Shown one piece after another: positions 44,979 through 53,330 of a stretch of 64,000 bases of DNA. Made by a program: the position numbers and the translations under genes. The stretch comes from CALNYS01 sp942490855 (GTDB lineage Bacteria > Planctomycetota > Phycisphaerae > Phycisphaerales > UBA1924). The notes below the pieces were generated by a model. The model was given only the letters and a program-made list of their open reading frames with translations. It was not told the DNA's origin and searched no databases. The DNA lies in assembly GCA_942490855.1 (NCBI GenBank), contig CALNYS010000004.1, forward strand, positions 744,001 through 808,000, in the 5' to 3' direction. The stretch's first letter is position 1. Each line of letters opens with the position of its first letter.

Positions 44979-45607
44979 TTAAAACTCCGGGGTCGTGTGA
45001 TTCGGGAACGCCAGCGCGATCAGGTTGTCCGAGATCGTGCCGCTTTGAAACGACTGTCGGAACGAGTAGCGGAAGCGGTCTGCTTCCGGGGGGGTAGCGG
45101 TGTCAAACGCGAGAGTGAGATCGGAGAGCCCGTCGGCGAGCACGGTCTGGGTGGTTCGCCCGGCGGCGCGGTACGCCGCCATGAGGGTGAAGAAGTCGGT
45201 CGCCGCGGGCACGGGCGCGTCCGCGTCGGCGAGTTCCTCGGGGGTCAGCTCGCTCGAGGGGGTGTACCACTCGCAGATCAGCCGCCCGCGCGGTTGGTGC
45301 GAAAGACACGCGCCTCCGTCGGGTTGACCGAGCCGCTCGAGTCGGCGTCCTCGAGCCAGACGACGAACTCGCCGTCCTCGTTGGACTGGAGCACGCAGAG
45401 CCCGGACTCGCTGTACGCCTGGAGGCGGATCTGCACCGCGTGAGCGCGCAGGGAGGCCGTGCGCGCGTCGCGGTCGAACGCCGTCACGCTCGAGATCGTC
45501 GTCATCACCGCCGCGAGCGCCGCGCCGATCACCACCGTGATCGCGAGGGCGATCATCAGCTCGACGACCGTGAGGCCGCGCCGGGGTGTGTGCGTGCGAT
45601 GGTTCAT
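44979..45607 (-). pseudogene. PilW/GspJ-like prepilin, frameshifted
   Basis: The ATG at 45607 overlaps the previous stop as ATGA. The first frame holds the prepilin signal RRGLTVVELMIALAITVV (a Gly/Leu cut site with Glu at +5) and about 100 residues up to EARVFRTNRAG. At 45281-45292 (a GC-rich tract) one base is missing; the frame then meets TGA at 45278. The other frame carries on as LICEWYTPSSELTPEELAD to the TAA at 44979. With this one-base correction it is a typical ~210-residue minor pseudopilin. Confidence 0.72.
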
Positions 45608-46050
45608 TCGATCGGCTCCGGCAAGAAAGCGTTGGCGGTCGCGACGACGCGGTTGCCGTCAAAGACCGAGACTTCGATGTTCAGCCCGCGCACCGTGACG
45701 CCCAGGCCCTCGACGCGCATCAGTTCCTCTTGAGCGCTGACGCCGCGCCCCAGCGCCCAGTAGGGCTCGGGGTACGCCACGCCGTCGAGCGTGGTGAGCG
45801 ATCCGACCGGGGTGATCTGCCCGTCGAGCGACTCGATGTCGTCGTAGGGCATCGTCATGAGCTCGGACATGAAGTCGCCGCACGCCATCGACCCGAGGAT
45901 CGCCTTGCGCCCCTCGAGCGAGTTCATCTGCGCCGCCGAGATCGCCGCGCCGATCGCGAGAACCGTGAGCGCGAGAACCGCGCTGGCGATCACCGCCTCA
46001 AGGAGGGTGAACCCGTGGGCCCGACGCGTGCGTCGTCGTGTGCGTGCCAT
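45604..46050 (-). CDS. Prepilin-like protein (PilV/GspI type)
   Basis: A 148-residue prepilin: HGFTLLEAVIASAVLALTVLAIGAA has the Gly-Phe cleavage site and Glu at +5. The small globular domain is typical of minor pseudopilins (SAAQMNSLEGRKAILGSM). The ATG at 46050 has GGAGGAGA upstream. First gene of four tightly coupled prepilin-like genes. No ATPase, secretin or prepilin peptidase gene is near, so it must rely on assembly proteins elsewhere. Confidence 0.82.
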   Translation of the reverse strand: MARTRRRTRRAHGFTLLEAVIASAVLALTVLAIGAAISAAQMNSLEGRKAILGSMACGDFMSELMTMPYDDIESLDGQITPVGSLTTLDGVAYPEPYWALGRGVSAQEELMRVEGLGVTVRGLNIEVSVFDGNRVVATANAFLPEPIE

Positions 46051-46229
46051 CGCTTCTCCTCCGACGCCCCGTTGTCCCCCGAGCGACAAGCTCGGCCCGG
46101 ACGTGGCCTGCGCGGATGTGTGTCACCTCACTGGATCGAATACCCGAGGCGACAATCCCTGCCGCAGCAGCGAGATTTCATTGGGATGGGGTGTTCTCGG
46201 ACCGCGCGACCGGCGCGGACATCCAAGCT

Positions 46230-47132
46230 TCAGGTCCGGGAAGCGTCCTGGCGCGCTTCGCGCACGATCAGCTCAGGCTGTTTCTGACGGACGATCCGCC
46301 CCGCCGGGACCGATTCGGTCACGCACACGCCGCCCGAGATCACGCAGTCGTCGCCGATCACGGTGTCCCCGCCCAGCACCACGGCCCCGGCGTACACCGT
46401 CACCCGGTCGCCCAGCGTCGGGTGGCGCTTCGTGCCGCGCACGAGCGCCCCGCGCTCGTCCACCGGGAAGCTCTTCGCGCCCAGCGTGACGCCCTGGTAG
46501 AGCTTCACGCCCTCGCCGACCTCGCACGTCTGCCCGATCACGACGCCCGCGCCGTGGTCGATGAAGAACCGAGCGCCGATGCGCGCCCCGGGGTGGATGT
46601 CCACCCCCGTGCGCCCGTGCGCCTGCTCGCAGATCATCCGCGGCGCCAGCGGGGCCCCCTGCTCGTAGAGCACCCGCGCCACGCGGTACGCGAAGACCGC
46701 GTCCACGCCGGGGTAGCACGAGACGATCTCGTCGATGCTCTCGGCCGCCGGGTCGCCCTCGAGCGCGGCCTGCACGTCCAGCGCCAGGCGCTCGCGCAGG
46801 TCCGGCAGCGCGGCGATGAGCGTCTGGGCCACCGCGGCCGCACGCCCCTCGCACTCGGGCTCGCCCGTGCAGCGGTACGCGCCCGCGAGCGTGCGCTCGG
46901 CGAGCCCGCGGGCCCGGCGCAGCTCGCCCGCGATCCGGCGCTCGAGGTCCGCCGCGTCGATCGCGGGCGTCTCGAAGTACCCCGGGAAGACGAGACGGCG
47001 GAGGGACTCGACCAGCTCGCCGACGTCCTCGGCGCTCGGGAGCGCCGGGTCGCCCAGGCGCACGAGATCGCCCCCCTCGCGTGCGAGGCGGGAAGCGAGA
47101 GGGTCGCGCTGGTCGGGGTGTGGGGTGTTCAT
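46230..47132 (-). CDS. cysE: Serine O-acetyltransferase
   Basis: Transfers acetyl from acetyl-CoA to serine, the first step of cysteine synthesis. The 300 residues have an N-terminal helical domain and a left-handed beta-helix of hexapeptide repeats (VDIHPGARIGARFFIDHGAGVVIGQTCEVGEGVKLYQGVTLG; shown here in part by IDHGAGVVIGQTCEVG). The catalytic His and Asp lie in that part. It resembles the EpsC/SAT type with a long N-terminus. It stands alone between the pilin operon and the putative RNA. Confidence 0.9.
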   Translation of the reverse strand: MNTPHPDQRDPLASRLAREGGDLVRLGDPALPSAEDVGELVESLRRLVFPGYFETPAIDAADLERRIAGELRRARGLAERTLAGAYRCTGEPECEGRAAAVAQTLIAALPDLRERLALDVQAALEGDPAAESIDEIVSCYPGVDAVFAYRVARVLYEQGAPLAPRMICEQAHGRTGVDIHPGARIGARFFIDHGAGVVIGQTCEVGEGVKLYQGVTLGAKSFPVDERGALVRGTKRHPTLGDRVTVYAGAVVLGGDTVIGDDCVISGGVCVTESVPAGRIVRQKQPELIVREARQDASRT

Positions 47133-47194
47133 GAAGCGTTCGGGGGCGTGCCCGCGGGCATCCTAGCCGTCGGATGGTCGCATGCCGGGCGCAT

Positions 47195-47406
47195 AAAAAA
47201 AAGAAGGCGTCTCCTTCCACACACGACACGGGCGCTCTGAGGGGGGTGTTCGAACCCTCCAAACCAGGTGGGCGCCTCGCCGCCGCGACCGGGCCTTCCA
47301 CTCATGGAGGCTTGACCGTCGCGCGGTCTGGGCGGGCTCCCTTCGTGCGTCTAAAGTTCGAACATGACGCTCGGCCCGCGCCGCTCGAGGAGCGACGCCT
47401 TCTTTT
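47195..47406. ncRNA. Putative structured RNA (strand uncertain)
   Basis: The 404-base gap 47133-47536 has no gene. Inside it, two copies of GAAGGCGTC/GACGCCTTC (47203-47211 and 47394-47402) are inverted repeats 182 bases apart, and a second inverted pair GTTCGAACA/TGTTCGAAC lies inside them (about 47247-47255 and 47354-47363). Smaller helices nest between. On the minus strand the last stem ends in eight T, like an intrinsic terminator; on the plus strand in TCTTTT. This long imperfect hairpin of ~210 nt recalls 6S RNA in architecture, but no 6S sequence signature is proven. Confidence 0.5.
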
Positions 47407-47475
47407 CATCGGAAGATACACCCGCCCGGAACCCCGGGCGACACCGAGCCGTAATTTTCTTCGTCCCCCGTCGCC

Positions 47476-47504
47476 TTGACACCCCGCTCGCCCCCCGCGA
47501 CGAT
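47476..47504 (+). promoter_or_regulatory. Possible sigma-70 promoter before the small lipoprotein gene
   Basis: TTGACA at 47476-47481 and GACGAT at 47499-47504 lie 17 bases apart. The -35 is perfect and the -10 poor (3 of 6). Transcription would begin about 30 bases before the ATG at 47537. Confidence 0.4.
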
Positions 47505-47536
47505 CGTGCCTCACCAGACCCGCAGGAGAGACGCCC

Positions 47537-47815
47537 ATGCCGACCCGCACCGCTTTGTTCACGACCGCCCGCCGCGCCGCGGCCGCGTCCCTCGCGCTCG
47601 GCGGGATCCTCGCGCTCTCCGGCTGCGCCGGCGGGAGCAGCTACCGCGCCAACCCCACGCCGGAGATGGCCACGCTCTCGCACACCGAGGCCGAGGTCTA
47701 CAACCGCACCACGGTGACCTTCGACACCAACCTCAGCGCGATCTGGGAAGACATGTCCCGGATGTTCCTCGTCGACCGCCCGTCGATGCTGATGCGCCCG
47801 CGGATGCCCTACTAA
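47537..47815 (+). CDS. Small lipoprotein of unknown function
   Basis: A 92-residue protein with a lipoprotein signal ending ALSGC. The mature 62 residues (MATLSHTEAEVYNRTTVTFDTNLSA...) are short, with the phrase AIWEDMSRMFLVDRPS and a Pro/Met-rich end. GGAGA stands nine bases before the ATG. No family recognised. Coding is supported by the signal, the binding site and by codon bias. Confidence 0.7.
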   Translation: MPTRTALFTTARRAAAASLALGGILALSGCAGGSSYRANPTPEMATLSHTEAEVYNRTTVTFDTNLSAIWEDMSRMFLVDRPSMLMRPRMPY

Positions 47816-47915
47816 CCCAGCTCCTCTGCTGTTCTGACGCACGCTCGCGCCGAACGCGCTATCGCTGTGCGCCTACAGTGCCCTTCGCCGCACGACGACG
47901 GCGAGGGGGCCACGT

Positions 47916-49235
47916 GTGCGTCAGCGCGTTCTCAGCACCACCACCGCGCCGCTGACCGCCCTGCGCGGGCACGGCATGCCCGGGATGAGCCGCGCGAACT
48001 TCCGGCGCGAGCTGGTCGCGGCCGCATGCCTCCCCTTCGCGATCGCCTGCGTGGACATGGGCGTTTCCGGCGTCGTCGCGAAGAAAGCGTTCAACGCCTC
48101 TGACACGGTCGTCGCGCTGCTCGAGGCCGCGCCCCACGCGGCCGCGGTGACGAGCATCCTCTGGGCCGGGCTGATGCACGGTCGCGATCGGGTGCGCTTC
48201 GTCACGGGAACGCAGCTCGCGCTCGTGGCGTGCGTGGTGCTCGCGGCGCTCGTCCCGGTGAGCTCGCTCGGGTTAGGGATGCTCGTCGTGCTCGTGGTCG
48301 CGGCGCGCTGCTGCTACATCGGGATGGTGACGGGGCGCACCGAGCTCTGGCGCAGCAACTACCCCCGCAACGCGCGCACGCGCGCGACGGGCATCTTCAC
48401 CATCGTCACCACCATCGGGCTCGTGCTCGCGACGACCGGGCTGGGGCTGACGCTCGACCGCGCGAGCCAGAGCGGGCACGCCGTCGGCGCGTACCGCGCG
48501 TTCTACATCGGCGCGGCGGTCGTCGCGTGCATCGGCGCGTGGAGCTACTCGCGCATCCGCTGGCGCGGGAGACAGGCATCGCTGCGCACCGAACGCGCGC
48601 TCGAACGCCGTCACCGCCCCGGCTTCCGCGCGATGTGGCGCGTGCTGCGCGACGACCGCGACTACCGGCGCTACATGAACGCGCAGATGGTGATGGGCAC
48701 CGCCAACCTCGCGGCGCAAGCGCCGGTCGTGCTCGCGGTCACCGGCGTCTTCGACCTGCCGTACACCTACGCGCTCGCCGCGACGGCCGTCGTGCCCAAG
48801 GCGATGACCGTCGTCGCGATCCCGCTCTGGTCGCGCCTCCTCCAGCGCCTGCACATCGTCGAGTTCCGCGCGATCCATTCCTGGTCGTTTGTCCTCGGGA
48901 ACGGGCTCGTGGGCGTCGCGGTGCTCACGCTCAACGTCCCCCTGCTGCTCGTGGCCCGCGGTCTCGTCGGCGCCGGCATGGCGGGCGGGAATCTCGCGTG
49001 GAGCCTGGGGCACCACGACTTCGCGCCCAAGGAACAATCAAACACCTATATGGGGGTGCACGTGATGCTCACGGGCCTGCGCGGGTCGGTCGCGCCGTTG
49101 CTCGGCGTCGCGCTCTTCCAATTCGTGGGCGGGTGGGTGTTCGTGCTCTGCGCCGCGGGCGGCGCGTGGGGCGCGCTCATGTTCGTGCGTATGCGCAACG
49201 ACAGCGTTCGCGAAGCGCGCGATGGGACCACCTAA
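47916..49235 (+). CDS. MFS-type transporter
   Basis: A 439-residue membrane protein with about 12 helices in the major-facilitator layout, with a loop in the middle (residues ~210-235, RTERALERRHRPGFR). It has GRTELWRSNYPRNARTRATG in the second to third helix region. The substrate is not clear. GTG at 47916 has GAGGGGG six bases upstream; no other start fits as well. Stands alone, convergent with the HARE-HTH gene (23 bases between stops). Confidence 0.78.
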   Translation: MRQRVLSTTTAPLTALRGHGMPGMSRANFRRELVAAACLPFAIACVDMGVSGVVAKKAFNASDTVVALLEAAPHAAAVTSILWAGLMHGRDRVRFVTGTQLALVACVVLAALVPVSSLGLGMLVVLVVAARCCYIGMVTGRTELWRSNYPRNARTRATGIFTIVTTIGLVLATTGLGLTLDRASQSGHAVGAYRAFYIGAAVVACIGAWSYSRIRWRGRQASLRTERALERRHRPGFRAMWRVLRDDRDYRRYMNAQMVMGTANLAAQAPVVLAVTGVFDLPYTYALAATAVVPKAMTVVAIPLWSRLLQRLHIVEFRAIHSWSFVLGNGLVGVAVLTLNVPLLLVARGLVGAGMAGGNLAWSLGHHDFAPKEQSNTYMGVHVMLTGLRGSVAPLLGVALFQFVGGWVFVLCAAGGAWGALMFVRMRNDSVREARDGTT

Positions 49236-49258
49236 ACGGGGGATAAATTGTCCGGTGG

Positions 49259-49672
49259 TTACTTCGCGGTGTACTGGCCGCGACCGACCTTCTTGAACAC
49301 CTTGTCGTGCTTGAGAAGCGTCTGATTCACAATGTTGCGGAAGTTCGCGGAGGAGCTGCGGTAGCCGAGCTTCTGCGCGGCCTCCGCGGCTTCGCTCACG
49401 CCCATGGTCTTGCCCTTGAGCGCCTTGGCGAGCGTGTCAACGAGGTTCATCTCGTTGCGCGGGCGCTTGCGACCGCCCCCGCCCGCGGCGCCGCGCGACC
49501 GCGCGCCCCCCACCGCCTCGTATCCCCACGACGCGAGCTCGGCGTCGATCTCGGCGACCTGGGCGAGGAGCTTCTCGCGCTTCGAGGCGAGCCGCTGGGC
49601 GGCGCGTTCGCGCCGCGCGAGCTCGGCTTGGAGTTCGTCGGTGCTGAGTTTGTTGATGGTGCGCTTAGCCAT
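49259..49672 (-). CDS. HARE-HTH-like winged-helix protein
   Basis: A 137-residue basic protein. Residues 1-50 are a coiled coil (DELQAELARRERAAQRLASK); residues ~75-137 read NLVDTLAKALKGKTMGVSEA, GYRSSSANFRNIVNQTLLKH and FKKVGRGQYTAK, which fits the HARE-HTH fold, a winged helix with a DNA- or nucleosome-linked role in eukaryotes and of unknown role in bacteria. AAGGA precedes the ATG at 49672. The gene sits next to parB on the same strand. Confidence 0.7.
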   Translation of the reverse strand: MAKRTINKLSTDELQAELARRERAAQRLASKREKLLAQVAEIDAELASWGYEAVGGARSRGAAGGGGRKRPRNEMNLVDTLAKALKGKTMGVSEAAEAAQKLGYRSSSANFRNIVNQTLLKHDKVFKKVGRGQYTAK

Positions 49673-49687
49673 GATGGTTCCTTAGTT

Positions 49688-49716
49688 CGACGGCCTCTGA
49701 AGTGCGTGGGCCGTCG
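49688..49716 (-). promoter_or_regulatory. Inverted repeat in the HARE-HTH leader
   Basis: An exact 8-base inverted repeat, CGACGGCC-N13-GGCCGTCG, begins 16 bases before the ATG of the HARE-HTH gene. It could be an operator for autoregulation or a 5' mRNA hairpin. Location and symmetry are seen; the role is inferred. Confidence 0.4.
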
Positions 49717-49816
49717 CGAATCGAAATGAAGAGAAGACAACCTAAAGAGGGGATACGAAAAACGCAATCGCACCGATAGTAGGCGCGCACTCAGACCGCG
49801 TGCTCTGAAAGGAGGC

Positions 49817-50773
49817 TTATTCGCCTCGGAAACGCATGCGTTCGAGAATGCTCTCGAAATGATCAAGGTCGAAATAACGAATTGTGATCGCGCCAGATTT
49901 CTTGTTTGTGTTTTGTTTGATGCTGAGTTTGGCGCCGAAATAATCTCCGAGTTCTTTTTCAAGAGACTCGATCGAGGCGCTCCGCTCGGGCGCTCGCGCC
50001 GGGGGGGGCGTCGGGCTCGTCGCCCCCGCGGCTTCCCGCTCCGTCCGGCGCACGCTCCAGCCGTCCTTGGCGGCGCGACGGGCGAGAACCAGGCGGCGCG
50101 ACGGGTCGTCCACGCTCAGGAGCGCCTTCCCGTGGCCCGCGCTGAGGGTCCCCTCGCGGAGCATGTCCAGGATCGCCGGCTCGAGCTCCGTGAGACGGAT
50201 GAGGTTCGAGACGGTCGCGCGATCGAGTCCAACCTGCTCTGCGACCTGAGATTGCGTGAGCCCGAACTCGTCCCGGAGCTCCTTGAGGGCCTGGGCACGC
50301 TCCACGGCGTTGAGGTCCTCGCGCTGCAGGTTCTCGACGAGCGCCCACTCGGCCGTCACGCGGTCGGAGACCTCGTGGATCACCGCCGGCAACGTGGACA
50401 GCCCGGCCAGCTTCGCCGCCCGCCAGCGCCGTTCCCCGGCGATCAGCTCCCACTTGGCGCCGTCGTGGGCGCCGTCAGAGCCGGTCACGGGGCGGACGAT
50501 CACCGGCTGTATCACGCCCGAGACCCGCACGGAATCCGCGAGACGCTGCAGCGAGTCTTCCGTGAAGGCTTTGCGTGGCTGGTATCTGTTCGGTATAATC
50601 TGGTCGATGGGGACGTGCGTTATTCCACCAGGCGAAGCAGCGAGATCGCTCGTAACTAATTTATTAATAGCAACATGTGGGGGCGTGACTGGTTCAGCTT
50701 CGACGGCGACCGGTTCTGAGATCAGGCTCGAGAGCCCCCTGCCGAGTCGTTTGGTGGCTGCTTGCTTGGCCAT
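49817..50773 (-). CDS. parB: Chromosome partitioning protein ParB
   Basis: CTP-dependent DNA clamp that spreads from parS sites. The 318 residues have the ParB N-terminus (RLGRGLSSLI), the partner motif IIPNRYQPRKAF, the CTP-binding box IAGERRWRAA (with an insert of ~10 residues before it), the ENLQREDLN region, a helix-turn-helix (LTQSQVAEQVGLDRATVSNLI) and a C-terminal dimer domain. ATG 50773 has GGAGGG upstream. The C-terminal ~100 residues are less GC-rich. No parA is adjacent in the window, which is unusual for a chromosomal ParB. Confidence 0.94.
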   Translation of the reverse strand: MAKQAATKRLGRGLSSLISEPVAVEAEPVTPPHVAINKLVTSDLAASPGGITHVPIDQIIPNRYQPRKAFTEDSLQRLADSVRVSGVIQPVIVRPVTGSDGAHDGAKWELIAGERRWRAAKLAGLSTLPAVIHEVSDRVTAEWALVENLQREDLNAVERAQALKELRDEFGLTQSQVAEQVGLDRATVSNLIRLTELEPAILDMLREGTLSAGHGKALLSVDDPSRRLVLARRAAKDGWSVRRTEREAAGATSPTPPPARAPERSASIESLEKELGDYFGAKLSIKQNTNKKSGAITIRYFDLDHFESILERMRFRGE

Positions 50774-50860
50774 CGTTCGCCCTCCATTGGCGTGCGGTCC
50801 GAACCGAGGCTGGTGATGATATCGTCTCCGGCGTGTGACGCGAACCAAGAGGGGGCTGGC

Positions 50861-51304
50861 ATGGCACGGGTGGAGTTTCTTTCGCGAGCGTTGGTGCGCC
50901 GGGAAGGCCGGGTCTTGGTCTGCCGGGACCTGAAGCACGGGCATGCCTACTTGCCGGGCGGGCACGTGGAGTTCGGTGAGACGGCCGCGGCCGCGGCCGC
51001 CCGCGAGCTCGAGGAGGAGTGCGGGCTGGCGTGCCGGGTCGGCGCCCCCCTGCTGGTCTGGGAATCGCGGTTTGTCCAGCGAGGCAAGGCCAAGCACGAG
51101 TTCAGCATGGTGTTCCACGTGGAACCCTCGGGCGGTGGCGCGTGGCCGGCGGAGGTCCGGAGCCTCGAGGACCACATCGCGTTCGAGTGGATCGATCCGT
51201 CCTCGGCCCCGGCGGCCGGCGTGGTCCCGGCGGATATCGCGGCGTGGCTCGCGGGCGGCGGCAGCGGGGGGATCGATTGGGTGTCGATCGACGAATCCGA
51301 CTGA
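50861..51304 (+). CDS. NUDIX hydrolase
   Basis: A 147-residue pyrophosphohydrolase of nucleoside-diphosphate derivatives. The Nudix box G-x5-E-x7-REUxEExG-like reads GHVEFGETAAAAAARELEEECG, given here in short as ETAAAAAARELEEECG; the metal-binding Glu residues are all present. ATG 50861 has GAGGGGG five bases upstream. Divergent from parB, with 87 bases between. Substrate unknown. Confidence 0.88.
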   Translation: MARVEFLSRALVRREGRVLVCRDLKHGHAYLPGGHVEFGETAAAAAARELEEECGLACRVGAPLLVWESRFVQRGKAKHEFSMVFHVEPSGGGAWPAEVRSLEDHIAFEWIDPSSAPAAGVVPADIAAWLAGGGSGGIDWVSIDESD

Positions 51305-51344
51305 ACCCCCCTGCCTGCTGTTCCGATATCCGGGTAGGTGAACT

Positions 51345-52127
51345 ATGCCCTACCCGGCGACCAGTCCGCACGAACTCTCTGAGGCGCCCGACGCCGCTGA
51401 TGATCTCCTCGGCGAGGAGGCGACGTTCGATCTGACGCGCATGGCGACGCTGGGGACGCTGGCGTGCATGCTCGCCCACGAGATGAACAACCTGCTGACC
51501 CCGGTGCTGAGTTACGCCAAGCTGGCGTTGGACGCGCCGGCGGACACGCGCATGGGGCGGCGCGCGCACGAGAACGCCATCCGCGGCGTCGAGGCCTGCA
51601 ACGCCATGGCGGAATCCATCCTCGGGTTCGCCAGGCAGGACAGCGACGGCCCCGCGGATCTCAGGGCGTGCGTGGATCAGGCCCTGCGGTGCATGCCGCG
51701 GGATCTGTCCAAGGACGGTGTGGCGCTTGAGGTCGAGATCCCCGAGGGGGCGACCGCGTCGATCTCCACGACGGCGCTGGTGCAGATCCTGCTGAACCTT
51801 GTGCTGAACGCCCGCGACGCGATGTCGGCGGGGGGGCGGCTGACGATCCGGGCCGAGCGTTCCACGTGGAACACCGGCGAGCCCGGCGTGCGCCTGAGCG
51901 TTTCGGATACCGGGTGCGGGATCGATACCGAATCCCTCGACTCGATCTTCAACGTGTTCGTGAGCGGGAGCGGCGCCACCGGGTGCGGCCTCGGGCTCGC
52001 GATCTGCCGACGTCTTCTTGAAGAGGTCGGCGGGAGCATACGGGTTGAGAGCCGAGTGGGGGAGGGGGCGACGTTCCTGCTCGACCTGCCCGCCGGTGCT
52101 CAGCAGAACGGCTCGGCCGCGGCCTGA
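51345..52127 (+). CDS. Soluble sensor histidine kinase
   Basis: A 260-residue kinase with no membrane segment. The phospho-acceptor box reads LACMLAHEMNNLLTPVLSY, then QILLNLVLNARDAM (N box), VSDTGCGID (G1) and GCGLGLAICRR (G2). The N-terminal 35 residues are not a known sensor. No response regulator gene lies next to it, so the partner is elsewhere. Its TGA abuts the stop of the converging ABC gene (TGATCA). Confidence 0.87.
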   Translation: MPYPATSPHELSEAPDAADDLLGEEATFDLTRMATLGTLACMLAHEMNNLLTPVLSYAKLALDAPADTRMGRRAHENAIRGVEACNAMAESILGFARQDSDGPADLRACVDQALRCMPRDLSKDGVALEVEIPEGATASISTTALVQILLNLVLNARDAMSAGGRLTIRAERSTWNTGEPGVRLSVSDTGCGIDTESLDSIFNVFVSGSGATGCGLGLAICRRLLEEVGGSIRVESRVGEGATFLLDLPAGAQQNGSAAA

Positions 52128-53195
52128 TCAGGCCGGCAGCACCACAACCTGAGCCGGGTCGATCGACACCTTGATGGTGTTTGTGTGCGCGTGAGCGTCG
52201 GGGTTCGACTCCACGGCTTTGAGCGAGATCCCGCCGCTGATCTCGAGGTGACGCTGGGCGCTCCCGCCGAGGTACACTGAGTCTAAAATCTTGGCATTAA
52301 ATGAGTTGTGAACGAATTCCGTGGTGTCGAGGCCGACGGCTTCTGGTCGGATCGAGCAGACGACCTCGGCGCCGGCGGCCATATGTTCGGTCTTTGGCCT
52401 GCTGGATCGGAGCGAGCCCGCGGCGGTGGCGATTTCGATCGTGGCGTCGTCGGCGGATGTGACGGTCCCGGGGATGAAGTTGGTCTCCCCGAGGAACCCG
52501 GCGACGAAGCGGGAGTTGGGGTTGGCGTAGAGCTCGCGGGGGGGGCCGAGCTGTTCGAGGGAGCCCTTGCGCAGGACGGCCATGCGGTCGGCCATGCTGA
52601 GGGCTTCTTCCTGGTCGTGTGTGACGTAGACGCTGGTGATGCCGGTGGCCCGGCAGAGGCGCCGGATCTCGCGGCGCATCTCGATGCGCAGCGCGGCGTC
52701 GAGGTTCGAGAGCGGCTCGTCGAGGAGCAGGACGTCGGGCTTGATGACGACGGCGCGTGCGAGCGCGACGCGTTGCTGCTGCCCGCCGGAGAGCTGCCCG
52801 GGTCGGCGCTGCGCGTAGTCCTGCATCTGCACGGCTTCGAGCGCTTCGCGCACGAGGGCGTCGCGCTGTTGGGCCGGTATTTTCCGTACTTTCAGCCCGA
52901 ACGCGACGTTTTCCGCGACGCTCATGTGCGGCCACAGCGCGTAGCTCTGGAACATCATCCCGATGTTGCGTTTGTTGGCCGGGAGCGTGGTCACGTCGCG
53001 GTCGCCGAAGCGGATGCGCCCGGAGGTCGGCGTCTCGAGCCCCGCGAGCATGCGCAGCAGGGTGGTCTTGCCGCAGCCGGAGGGCCCGAGGAGGAAGAAG
53101 AGCTCGCCGGGCTGGACGACGAGGTCGAGGGCGTCAACGGCGGTGGTGTCGCCGAAGCGCTTGACGAGCTTCTCGATGTGGATGGCGACGCTCAT
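52128..53195 (-). CDS. ABC transporter ATP-binding protein (CUT1/MOI type)
   Basis: A 355-residue ATPase with Walker A GPSGCGKTT (37-45), LSGGQQQRVALARA signature, Walker B DVLLLDEPLSNLD and a C-terminal TOBE-like domain. This long form serves importers of sugars, polyamines, iron or molybdate; the stretch GETNFIPGTV fits PotA/FbpC-like members. No permease or binding-protein gene is adjacent. The ATG at 53195 has no clear binding site; conserved start residues VAIHIEKLVKRFG fix it. Confidence 0.88.
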   Translation of the reverse strand: MSVAIHIEKLVKRFGDTTAVDALDLVVQPGELFFLLGPSGCGKTTLLRMLAGLETPTSGRIRFGDRDVTTLPANKRNIGMMFQSYALWPHMSVAENVAFGLKVRKIPAQQRDALVREALEAVQMQDYAQRRPGQLSGGQQQRVALARAVVIKPDVLLLDEPLSNLDAALRIEMRREIRRLCRATGITSVYVTHDQEEALSMADRMAVLRKGSLEQLGPPRELYANPNSRFVAGFLGETNFIPGTVTSADDATIEIATAAGSLRSSRPKTEHMAAGAEVVCSIRPEAVGLDTTEFVHNSFNAKILDSVYLGGSAQRHLEISGGISLKAVESNPDAHAHTNTIKVSIDPAQVVVLPA

Positions 53196-53330
53196 GGGCG
53201 GGGAGGGTAGCAGGGGGGACGCGGGCTCGAAAATCGCGGCAAGATCGTTGACCCCGGGGGGGCGTTTCGGGGATGGTGAGGGCGTACATGGGGAACCGGG
53301 GGGCAGCCCGGTGTGTGAGGAGTTTGTGAG

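Noticed and set aside
46079..46095. Hairpin CCGAGC-GACAA-GCTCGG before the pilin operon
   Set aside because: No T-run and no conserved partner; such short GC hairpins are expected by chance at this GC content.
47238..47262. T-loop-like GTTCGAACCC in the gap after cysE
   Set aside because: No acceptor, D or anticodon stem can be built around it on either strand, so it is not a tRNA; it is part of the inverted repeats of the putative RNA.
50985..51003. Repeated GCGGCCGCGGCCGC tracts here and at 2101, 33798, 61641
   Set aside because: Most encode poly-alanine runs and follow from codon bias; no spacing or context suggests a repeat element.
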